64,000 nucleotides of DNA, taken from the NCBI GenBank assembly GCA_030280995.1, contig JASXTE010000017.1, positions 5,780,501 to 5,844,500 of the forward strand, written 5' to 3'. The number at the start of each line of letters is the position of its first letter. Positions within the stretch are counted from its first letter, which is position 1. Positions 1-9,307 of the stretch are shown here, piece by piece. A program made the translations under genes and the position numbers. This DNA is from Hemileia vastatrix (lineage: Eukaryota; Basidiomycota; Pucciniomycetes; Pucciniales; Zaghouaniaceae). The notes beneath the pieces were generated by a model. That model worked only from the letters and a program-made list of their open reading frames with translations, was not told the DNA's origin and made no database searches.

Positions 1-681
1 AATTTCACTTTAATTTTTTATTTCATATTTGATCCCTTTAATTTTACCTTTTTATCCCTCATATTGCTTTTGGATATCAATTTATTTTTTGTAAAACAAA
101 TCATTTTCATATTTTTTTACCTTTATTTAATAATATTATAAAAGGTGTAACATCACCCGGTATGCATTTGGCACACAAGTTTTTGCTATACTTATAATAT
201 TAATAACATAATGGTGACAAAAATCAATCAAATGATAAATATGAGTGAGGCACAAAGGTCAAATACCAATTAATCAATAGTTCTTTTTAATATTATAAAT
301 TTTTTTATTAAATAAAATGGTAATAATGAATTATATTTTTCATCCACAATTCCACTCTAATGATTCCCACTGCACAAAAAGGGTTCACTTGGTCCTTTCT
401 TTACTGCTTGTGCATATATTTTATTGCCCACAGTACTACAATTTTTTGTAGTGATTATCCCACATCTGATTCAGGAATATTTTTAAACAATATAAGTTTT
501 TTTACAAAAGACCTTATCATATCCAATATCCCACAAAAAATACAACCTGTTTTTGTATTAAAGCCCGTTAATTATTAAGAAATTGTTAAAATAATTAGAT
601 TAGACCCTGGCACAGCTAGATCCATACCAACCGACCTAAAGTCTTTTCAATATTGAAAACAATTAAATAAAATTATGATAT
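1..681. other. AT-rich stretch, no gene seen
   Basis: This stretch is AT-rich with short homopolymer runs. A 72-codon open frame at 360-578 is hydrophobic, has no recognisable motif and looks like chance. I see no splice-bounded exon, RNA gene or repeat boundary here. Confidence 0.5.
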
Positions 682-823
682 CATACTAAATTATGGGCAC
701 CAACCATAATTCAGCACTTCTCATTTGCTCTGCTACAAAATGAGTGCATGTAGCATTTTTCTAACGTCGGACTGTTTTTCTTCCTTCCCTCACACCTTTA
801 GTCCAGAATGATAATTTAGTATG
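682..823. repeat. small foldback / MITE-like element
   Basis: The 13-base sequence CATACTAAATTAT at 682-694 is matched by its exact reverse complement at 811-823, giving a unit of about 142 bp with terminal inverted repeats. A smaller hairpin (TTATGG/CCATAA) lies just inside the left end. The interior has no ORF. The size and structure fit a miniature inverted-repeat element, but I do not see a clear target duplication, so the family is unknown. Confidence 0.5.
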
Positions 824-869
824 AGTTTTGGTCAAAATGGTTTGCCAGTGTTATCTGTATGCAATATGA

Positions 870-1260
870 ATTCATATTGCATATTTCTATTTATGCATAA
901 AATATACTCTTTAAGCATCATTTTTTTTGCATTTTTCAATCATTATGCCTATTTATGCATATTCATATGCATATTCATTATACAGATTTATATGCATATT
1001 AATATATTTTTTTCATATATGTATATGCACCTTTTTTTGCATATTCAATATGCATATTTTTAATGCATATTCAATATGCATATTTTTATGCATATTTTTT
1101 ATGAATAATCACTATGCATATTTTTTATGCATATTTTTATGCATATTTTTTATGCATATTTATTCTTCATAGTCATTATGCATACACTTTGGATAGGCAA
1201 TTCACATCAATTTTTAGCATGCAATAAGTATCCACCATGCAAATTCAAATGCATATGCAT
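870..1260. repeat. TATGCATA-rich simple repeat
   Basis: The stretch is built from many spaced copies of the palindrome TATGCATA separated by T-runs, roughly every 12-25 bases. Two overlapping ORFs here are by-products of the repeat and are not genes. Confidence 0.8.
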
Positions 1261-1554
1261 CTATATCATACACGCAACTTATATTAAAGTTTAATATTTG
1301 AATATTAAGGTATGCTAAGTGATGTTGTTCAAACTTTTTCCAAACCTGAGATTAACTGATGTTCAATGTGGTTCTTAAGCTCTGCTCAAGGAGGGATTGT
1401 TCTGGATTCAATCTGTGACAGTTTATTTTTTCAATGTTTTTTCATCAGATTTAAAAACATCTTTCTGACAGTTTCAGGATGGTTTCCCAACAGTTTCCTG
1501 ACAAATTCCTAATAGTTTCAAAAAGAGGGAACTGCTAGCAGTTCACCCCCAGAT

Positions 1555-2200
1555 TTCCCGTGGTGACAGGGGGAAAAATCTGTGCACTAGATGTCTAGTG
1601 CTTTTTTTGGTTTCATGCATGGATTTAGTGAGTGATTCAGGCAGTCACTCTGTCAAAGCCTCCTTTGGTTTTGTCTCTCCTGCTCCACTCAAATAGGTTT
1701 TTCCTTTCTTTGCACACTTTTTTTCTTCCCTTTTTGTGCCCTTCACATGTAGGTTTTTCTTTTCTTTTAATTTAAGTTATATACTTTCTCTTATCCTTAT
1801 TTTTGAGTTTTTCCCCTCTTTTTTTCAATTCTTTCCCTACCTTCGGATCTACCCTCTTGCTTTTTTTTTCTATCTCCTTCGCTCACCTTTCCTTTCCCTC
1901 CCTTCACCTCTTCCCTCTTTCTTCCGTTTTTTCTCTCCCCTTGACTCCTATGAAACCTTCCTAGAGCCCTATTGCTGTCTTCATACAGTCTTTTTTAAGC
2001 CATTCTCCCCTGAGCTCTTATCTCTTTTTCTCTTCAAATTAGTCAATTATCCTCTCCATCTCTCTTGTTCCCTTTCTTCCAAAGAAATACATCAAACTTT
2101 CAAAGATTTAATGGATCTTGGTAATCAATCCAAGAAATAAAATGCCCCATTTAAAAATTCTACCATTTTTTTCCCTTCTTCAATTATGGCTCACACAAGG
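1555..2200 (+). repeat. dispersed repeat R1, copy 1
   Basis: This copy starts at a block with CAGGGGGAAAAA followed by the perfect palindrome GCACTAGA-TG-TCTAGTGC. It continues through a pyrimidine-rich tract and ends at an ATGGCTCA-like start context near 2185. The reverse complement of 3860-4440 aligns along most of its length, for example the stretch around CCATTCTCCCCTG and the AATCAATCCAAG segment. A third, more diverged copy is at 36580-37030. It looks like the leader or terminal part of a retroelement, but I cannot name the element. The 134-codon ORF inside is a by-product of the pyrimidine tract. Confidence 0.6.
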
Positions 2201-2285
2201 GGAGGAAACCATACACTATAAATCTGGTACAGTTTACCAAACCCTGCATGAGCTCAAGTTGTGATTTTAGGACACTACCAGCACT

Positions 2286-2332
2286 GTTTGTTACGCCACA
2301 CGGTGTAACGGTGGCGTAACAGTTGCGTAACA
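2286..2332. repeat. GTTACGC foldback
   Basis: TTTGTTACGC at 2286-2295 is answered by GCGTAACAAA at 2323-2332, and an inner CGCCAC/GTGGCG stem is nested inside. Three GTTACGC-type words occur within 50 bases. It is notably CpG-rich for this window. It may be the terminal inverted repeat of a DNA transposon; no partner end was found. Confidence 0.5.
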
Positions 2333-2689
2333 AACACGTAACCATTATTTTCCTTTTGTGCTAAAGAGACTTAAAGAGTAAAAACTAATGTAGAAATACG
2401 CTGAAAGTCAATGGAATTCTGTCTGGAGAGAGGTTAAAAAGAAAATTACTATTGTGCCTAAGATCATCTAGTTGTAGCATTCAAGTTGGCTGAAAAGAAT
2501 TTGTTAAAAGCCACAAATTTAAACCACCAAATCATCAATGTGAGTTGCGTATTGAAGATGGAGAATTTTGATTTGATGCCATAAGAATTATTGTCCTGTT
2601 TTTAGATAGATTGTCCCTAAGTAAAGCAGAAAGGCGTAAAACTGATGAGTCAATAAGAGCACTTATACTGATTATGTTTAACATTTCAA

Positions 2690-3003
2690 GTTCTCACTTC
2701 AAAGCACAAGTTCCATTAACATAAAATGATGAATCAAATGATAAAACCCACAAGGCTGGCAATAATGATGATGATGATGATGAAGAGGAGGAGGATGACA
2801 ATCCACAACCTTTAGTGCCTGAGAATTGTGACATAGTTAGTGATGAAGGCACCAAAGGTCTCCAGAAAAGCTTGAAGGACATTCAAGTCGAGCAGCTAGC
2901 AGATGACAAAAAGCAAGAAAGTATGAACCCAAATGGTGTTTCTCTCTCTACTTGAGCCCCTTCCACTGAATGTGACATGCAGTTGGATTCAACTGAGAGT
3001 ACA
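2690..3003 (+). pseudogene. acidic coding fragment with stops
   Basis: From about 2766 one frame reads an Asp/Glu run (about 12 acidic residues) followed by ordinary coding-like sequence (NPQPLVPENCDIVSDEG). It is interrupted by TGA near 2955 and TAG near 3012. The composition differs from the surrounding T-rich DNA. The reverse-frame ORF over the same bases is a poly-Ser mirror of the GAT repeat and is not real. I do not recognise the family. It lies between the two inverted R1 copies, together with the exon-like fragment at 3267. Confidence 0.4.
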
Positions 3004-3266
3004 ATAAAAAACTAGAGAGTTTTTGTCATCTTGAAAAGTGGATTAATGCCAACCTTTATGGAGGTGGTGATGCCAGCAAAAGTGCTTTCTTTATTCAGGA
3101 AAACGGGAGGAGATTCAATGTTTTTGGAAACTCAACATGTTTTGTTCTGTTCTGGTTGATTTATTTTAGATTGATATAAGTAGACATCTATATGATTCAT
3201 CAAACCTTCAAACTAACTTTGTTTTACTTTATGTGTTCCCCACAATCATTTTAATCTATTCTTCCA

Positions 3267-3569
3267 GCTAATGTACTTGCGTTTTTATTGCCTCAAACTA
3301 GTATCTGCCAGATTAATCAAACACGACTCAATGTGGAAAAGAGTCAATCCTGTTGCTATTGAAATGGGGTTGGCTCATGCAATTAATGGTGTAGACAATC
3401 ATCCTCAGCTGAGCACTCAACAGTATCTGTATGTATTAGATCAGATTGCTTATTTTATTGATGGTGGAATGGACATTGCTACCCTTGAAAAACCAATCCA
3501 AGTGGTTTATCCTAAAGATGATTACTGCTTCTCAACAATAGATAGGCTGTTGACTGCTACGATCAAACA
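3267..3569 (+). pseudogene. isolated exon-like fragment, unknown family
   Basis: An open frame of about 100 codons has intron-like borders: a pyrimidine-rich acceptor ending TTCCAG just before it, and a CAG/GTAGCT donor near 3570. The translation is well mixed and coding-like (for example NGVDNHPQLSTQQYLYVLDQ). I do not recognise the protein. No matching upstream or downstream exon is visible within 500 bases, apart from the broken acidic fragment at 2690-3003. The whole segment lies between inverted R1 repeats, so it may be a captured or relic host exon. Confidence 0.4.
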
Positions 3570-3859
3570 GGTAGCTATTTTTTCATTTAATATCACATGA
3601 ATATGGATGTATGGATAAATGGATAGATGTGAGAGATGCAATGGATATGATAGATAATGTATAAAGAAAAGTGAAAATACATTGTGATAAGAAGCATGAG
3701 GCCAGTTATATGATACTTTGACTTAAAACTATTTATCTACCTATCTACAGTATATATTCTTAAAAATCATAATCTTGCCAAGCTTTCAAGCAGAAAAGTA
3801 AAACAAAAGAGAAAACCTTTTAAGAGAGTGAAATATTGGTAGGGGAATTATTAGTGTTC

Positions 3860-4440
3860 ATCAGAAAAGTAGCATCCTGAGCCATGATTGGAGAAGGGAA
3901 AAGAAGAGTAGTTTTTTAAATGGGACATTGTATTGCTTGGATTGATTACCAAGAGCCATGCAAATTGTTGAAAGTTTGATGCATTTCTTTGGAAGAAAGG
4001 GAAAAAAAGGGACGGAGAGGAGAATTGACTAATTTGAAGAGAAAAAGTGATAAGAGCCCAGGGGAGAATGGCTTAAACAAGACTGTGTGAAGACAGTGGT
4101 ACAGCTCTAGGAAGGTTTCATAGCAGTCAAATAGTATTATAAGTGGAGGGGAGAAAAAGGGAAAGGGAGGTGAGGTGATGCAACAGTGGTAAATTCAAGG
4201 GGAGGTAACTTAGGGGGACAGAATGTAAATAGGGTAAGTTTAGGGGACATGATGTAAGGGAGGAGACAAGAGGAAGAGGGGATGTGATGTAAGGAAAGGG
4301 GAAGTAGTGGGTAACAATGGATGTGAAGGGGAGGACTGGGCTCAACCAGGGTCACTCCATGGTATAGACCAGAATCACAACACGGTATCAAAAAAAGAAC
4401 AGGACGTCTAGTGCACACTTTTTTCCCCCTGTGTATTCTC
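3860..4440 (-). repeat. dispersed repeat R1, copy 2 (inverted)
   Basis: This is the reverse-complement partner of 1555-2200. Read on the minus strand it begins with a CAGGGGGAAAAA block and GCACTAGA, runs through the same pyrimidine tract, and ends at an ATGGCTCA context near 3889. Its upstream edge directly abuts the truncated gag of element C at about 4437. The short minus-strand ORFs here are Pro/Ser-rich by-products of the pyrimidine tract. Confidence 0.6.
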
Positions 4441-5628
4441 ATCAAGAAGAGGCTTCAGATCATCAATAAATTTACGTAGATGATTATATTTATCTAAGAG
4501 TGATCTGTTATCACTTTTAATAGACTTTTGCTGATCAAGGACATTATTTAATGTGTCTTTTAATTTGAAATAAGCTGTATCCTGAACAGAAGAACTCACT
4601 TTGCAATGTAAATGTAAATTATTTAATGTATCATTCTCATGTTTTAACAAATCTTTTAAAAGTTTGTCTTTGATAACACTAAAATCAGGAGAGTCTCTCA
4701 ATATTTCCTCAGAAGTTTTTTCAAGTAAAACATAAATTTCAGGAGAAACAGAATCATTCTTTATTGCAAGAGAAGGATTAACTAAAGAAGTTGAGGCTAA
4801 ATGTAATGGCTCATCAAAAGAAAGTTTACTCAGAAAATCATTAGGGCTACTAGTTACAGGGAGCTGTCTTTTAATAGGTTTAACTGTTCATTCACCATTC
4901 TCAATAAAATTTTTTGAAGAAAAAGGCTTATTAGAATACACTCCAAAATGTTTATAAACCAAACTACTAACCATGGAAGAGAAGGAAACTTCCCCTGGGT
5001 TTGAGACTGGATTTGGGCCTTTTTTCTCCTGCTTTGTTGGTAAGGATGAGGAGGAGGATGGAAATTGGGTGGTCTGGATGGGCCAGGCTGATGAGCAGGA
5101 GGATGTTCCACATTCTGTTGATAGTGGCTCATGAGATAATCCCATTTCAATTGTTCCACTTCCAGAGTATTTTGGTTTTTTTGGAATGAGGTGGGAGTTT
5201 GAGGGGGCTGAGGCTGAGACTGAGTTGATAACATGGGAGGAAGTTGAACCTACTTTTGAGATAGAAGATCCTGAATCTGGGACCAAAGGGTGTCCACTCT
5301 TGCCTGGTATTTCATACTTTCTGCTCTCAGCTCCTTTATGTGGCTTGACAAATTGTTGACTTGCTGGTTTAGAGGAATCTTTTTTATTTTTATACCTCTT
5401 AGAGGATTTTCCTGATTGATCATAGGTTTGAAATCTTTCTGAATAGTTTGGTGAGGAGAGTTTGCAACTTCTCATGACATCTCTATGTCCTGAAGGGTAT
5501 GAAGGTTGTTTGTCCACTGAAGATTTTCTGTAAGTTAATTTTGAAGAACCTACAGATTCATTATCAACATCCACTTCAATTTCATCCACATGCAGGTTAT
5601 CCATGCTCTCAGTCAATTTTTTTGACAT
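4408..5628 (-). pseudogene. truncated gag region of Ty3-like element C
   Basis: The ATG at 5628 opens a 246-codon frame rich in Ser, Lys and Pro, stopping at 4888. A second open piece (4701-4408) continues with a Leu/Lys coiled-coil segment. The order is a low-complexity N-terminus, then a coiled coil. This matches residues of about 1-400 of the intact polyprotein at 9308-15181, and both share an EMGL stretch at the equivalent place. The reading is broken around 4700-4888 and is cut at about 4440, where it joins repeat R1. No protease or reverse transcriptase follows, so the element is a 5' fragment. An overlapping +1-frame ORF is listed separately. Confidence 0.6.
4854..5234 (-). CDS. overlapping +1-frame ORF in element C gag
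   Basis: This 126-codon ORF starts at an in-frame ATG and lies in the +1 frame relative to the gag frame that starts at 5628. It holds a KWDY motif followed by a Gln/Pro/His-rich stretch, then HPYQQSRRKK. The intact element A has an ORF in the same relative frame with KWDW at the equivalent bases, then HPY and an Arg-rich tail. A conserved phase, a conserved Trp motif and a basic tail in two divergent elements argue for a real overlapping product. The alternative is that this frame was once joined to gag by frameshifting. The last part (below about 5000) looks unconserved. Confidence 0.5.
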   Translation of the reverse strand: MLSTQSQPQPPQTPTSFQKNQNTLEVEQLKWDYLMSHYQQNVEHPPAHQPGPSRPPNFHPPPHPYQQSRRKKAQIQSQTQGKFPSLPWLVVWFINILECILISLFLQKILLRMVNEQLNLLKDSSL

Positions 5629-6297
5629 GTAAGTTGAAAATAAATTTTATACAATCCCTTTAAACAAATAAATATGTCAGGTTAGAAGACAAAAATATAT
5701 TTTTATATTAAAATATTATTTTAAAAATAAATTCAATTATTTAAATTTAAAGTTGTATTTAATATCATGAAAGAAAATTATATTTGATTTAAATAATTAT
5801 TGGGACTTAAACAATAAAGGTTTAATGTCAACCAACAATAATTATACCAGAATTTATATGGCAGTTACTGGGACTAAGTACAGAGTACTATTATAGTCAA
5901 CCAAAATTAACAAATTAATAATAATAAAAATTAAATTAATAATTCAAATATTCTAGGACTAAGAGGTATTAACACTCTTTTATAGTCAACTAGGAAAAAA
6001 AAATTAAGATTTAAATGAACACTTACACTCAGTGAATCATCACTTAAGCCACAATCACTGTTATTGCAATAAAATATTTAATATAAAAGTTGATAGGAGC
6101 AAAAGTTGACTTACAGTAGTGATGGTTAATCACCTACAAAATATATAACTTTTAAAAATATATAAACCTCAAATTTTGTTCCCTGGTTTGAATCACGGTT
6201 GTGGGAAAAGTTTACTTTTTGCGCAAGGTGGTCCATGCATTTGTCGTTCATCCAAATTTTGTCGAGTCAATTTTTGCCGTTTGAAAAGGCCCTCAAT
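5629..6297 (-). other. 5' leader of element C
   Basis: This is non-coding DNA between the LTR end at 6298 and the gag ATG at 5628. On the minus strand it begins ATTGAGGGCC directly after the LTR, the likely primer-binding region, comparable to ATTGGGGACC in elements A and B. About 100 bases on it carries GATTCAAACC (6185-6194), aligned with GAATCGAACC in the leader of element D. It then has three or four spaced modules of GTTGACT...AGTCC(C/T), for example near 5990, 5896 and 5829, before the ATG. Confidence 0.55.
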
Positions 6298-7571
6298 TGT
6301 TGGACGGTTTGTCTAGAAGGAAGGAAGAAGAGAATACAAAAGAAAGAAGAAGAGGATAGAACTGAAATGAAAGAAAAAAAGAGGGAAGGAAAGGACCATG
6401 GGACAATGAAATAACAATTTTTGTAGACAAAAAAAAGTGATGAAGGGTGAACTGGTTATACTAGTAAGTATCTTATTTTTTCTCTCTGCTCAAATATCAA
6501 CAAACTAACTATTAAAAATCTTAAAACAACCTTATAATTTTATCTAGTATTTAAAGGGACTGAAGCGCCACAAGAAATAACAAAATATAATGTAATTTTT
6601 AAATTATGATGAGTAAGTAAGTGATTATAATGCAGGGGACTATCCAAAGCTTTTTTATAAGAAAGAGGTCCTTTGAAGCGCCACAAATGAGTAATTACAA
6701 AATAGTTATAAAGTAAAACAAGAATATAAAAGAATATAACTAAAACATAAATATTAAGAGACAAACATGAAACAACTAGTTAAACCCATGAGTAAGAGAC
6801 TAATTTTCCCACCATATCTTCCCAAACCAGTTAATTAAAATAATGAGTAGATAAATAAGTCTGAAACATAATAACTGTGAGTAAAATAATCCAAAACAGG
6901 TTTTACAATGTTTTGTTAAGGGTTTTAATTAATACAAATAGAATATTTTGATGCAACAGTTTTTATAACTAATTTAATTCAATTGTAAAGAAAATTAATC
7001 ATTTGTTTTAACTAGTTTAGTAACTTAATAATTAATTCAGTTTGAACAAGTAATTAATTTAATCATATTGTTAATTCAAAGTGAGGAGTTTAATATTATT
7101 ATCCTAAATAAGTAGCTTAATTTATTTAATAATTTCCTGACACAATTAAGGGTTAAAAAAAGCGCCCAGTAGTATTGTTTAATAAGATATGTAAGGCTTT
7201 ATTTAATATATGAATTTAATTAATAAATTTAATTAATAAATTTAATTAAATTATAAGTTAATTTTACACTTATAATCATAATATATATTTATAATTAATT
7301 AACTATTAATTTATTTTTATTAAATACATAAAAATGAGCCAAAACTTTTAGAATATAGAATATATCATGCTTAATTTAAATGTATAAATAAATTATATAA
7401 AAATAAAATTAATATAAGACTTATTTTATTTATATTTAATAAGATACTTATATAATTTTATTATTCAATAAAATATTAATTTATATACATAAAATGCATA
7501 CTTTTACACCCTCTTTTAGTTCCATTAAATTACATAACATTTACTAGGCTCCTGATATAGCCTGGCTGACA
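6298..7571 (-). repeat. 5' LTR of element C
   Basis: Read on the minus strand it starts TGTCAGCCAGGC and ends CCGTCCAACA, about 1274 bp. It is related to the solo LTRs at 19481-20741 and 54802-63323 through shared blocks: the terminal GCCTGGCTGACA, an AAGCGCCAC block, and TTATAAAAAAGCT near the likely promoter. A 3' LTR copy is missing because the element is truncated. The DNA beyond 7571 belongs to Harbinger H3, so this element probably inserted into H3. CATCT (7572-7576) would be its target duplication, but the other flank is lost. Confidence 0.7.
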
Positions 7572-7624
7572 CATCTCCTTTTTCTTTATCTCAAATCTCT
7601 TCTCCTCCAAATCATGTGCCCTTT

Positions 7625-9125
7625 TGTCAGGCTAAGGTCAAGTACAAGGACGTGAACTAGCTTGAATAGTCAGTTGTCTAGAAGATTTTAATGGTCCTAT
7701 ATGAATACTGTAGTTCTAATCCACTAAGTTGTAAAATATAATCAAATATAAAGGTCTCAGTAATATAATTCTCACTATTCTTATATATGGCTTACAATCT
7801 TTATAGTTGGTAGAAAAATAGATTATATAAATTCAGATACTATTCAAAAGTCTTATAAAAGTACTAATTGATATGTATTGTAATTGGTTTGGTTATATTG
7901 GTTAAATTGTAATGATAAAGAATGCAGAAATACAACCCAAAAACCTCCTCCTTTTATACACACTGAGTTCCCCAATGATTCCCTTGATGTACCACCCAAT
8001 ACACAGTTAATCACGCCTCTAAACAACTAATAGACATTCCCATCAACATTCCCAGTGACCCATGACATAATTAGAAGAGTAATAACCGCCAAAATCCTGA
8101 AATAATAAGGGAAATCCATCAAAATTAAAGAAAAAGACAAAAAGAGAGTATATGCGTATAAAACAATAATATTAAGGACTAAAGGAGACTTTTTAAGGTT
8201 AATAATAGCTTAATAATAAGGGGGATTGACTGTAGAAATAATGGGGCTAATCCTGACATTATACTACGTGAAATTCCCATTCAAAAATAACCAAAATTGA
8301 CTGAGAAACCACCCAAAAACTTAAAAAAGAGCGTGAGATGTGGGGTAACTACATGCAGTTCTTGGCAGGCTCTTGCACGGGTAAATCCTTGACTAAAATT
8401 AGGCGAATTTAAGCGTGGTGATGAAATAAAGTGCCAAGAGTGAGATTATTAATGAAATTAGTGCATATAAACAGGGTCAATGCATTATTAATTAAGCTAG
8501 GACACTAAATAAGCGCCTGTCGCCTATTTTAGTGTGTTTCCCCACAGTGGGCGTAGAATGTGGGGTAATTATAGTGTGAAAAATCTAACTTTGCTAAAAA
8601 TGAAGCTATTCACACGGGAAAAAAGCAGGCAGTATGTGGCCAGTACACAGAAGCCATTTCTGGCATAAAAAACACCAAATTTGAAAAGTGTTATTTTTAT
8701 GCATTTAAATAGCCAAATCAATAGTTCTAAATGAGCCCAATTGATCTGTCAAAGCGCAATTTTGATATTCTCAATTTTATAGCGCATATAGTCAACTTTT
8801 AAGTGAAATAAAGTGCATTTCTTGTTTTTTGCATAAAACAATGAATATAACAGCTTTAAGTGTACTTAAAAATTATGTAGCCTTATACTTAAGGTTCTTA
8901 AGATTACCCTAACATACTCCAACTTAATATTAAGTACATAAGACCTATAAAAGGTGGATATATGCGTGTATATAAGGTGTTATAATGGCATTTTTTGTGT
9001 ATTATCATAATTTTACTTATGTATACTATTTGTGTACTCTCATTTATTATTCCCATGTATAGTTCATGTGTTTAACATAACTTATAGTTACTTTTTACTC
9101 AGTACTGGAGATATACAGGCTGACA
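7625..9125 (-). repeat. 3' LTR of element A
   Basis: A 1501-bp LTR, with outer boundary TGTCAGGC at 7625 on the plus strand and inner boundary GCTGACA at 9125. It is the same length as the partner at 15850-17350 and differs from it at about four bases. It contains a TATAAAAG box on the minus strand near 7960. Confidence 0.93.
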
Positions 9126-9144
9126 CTCGCCCACCCAAAAAAAA
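9126..9144 (-). other. polypurine tract of element A
   Basis: Read on the minus strand, GGGTGGGCGAG lies immediately 5' of the 3' LTR. Element B has GGGTGGGAAAG at the same place (54185-54195). This is the expected position of the plus-strand primer. Confidence 0.6.
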
Positions 9145-9307
9145 CAATAAAAAAAATGATAAGTTATACATTTTATTTTATTTAATTTGTAATTTTCAGG
9201 TATTCAGAATAAATCTGTAGCATTAAAGATTCAACTTTAAAGAAATAAAACATAAGAAAATATTATGAGTACTGGTTTTTTAACCCCTCAGCTGGTTGAA
9301 CAGATAT

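Noticed and set aside
1736..2140. 134-codon Phe/Leu/Pro-rich ORF
   Set aside because: It is the translation of a pyrimidine-rich repeat (R1) that recurs elsewhere with shifts. There are no conserved residues and no domain.
2694..2882. minus-strand ORF with a poly-Ser run
   Set aside because: The run is the reverse complement of the GAT/GAG repeat in the plus-strand acidic fragment, and flanking residues are not coding-like.
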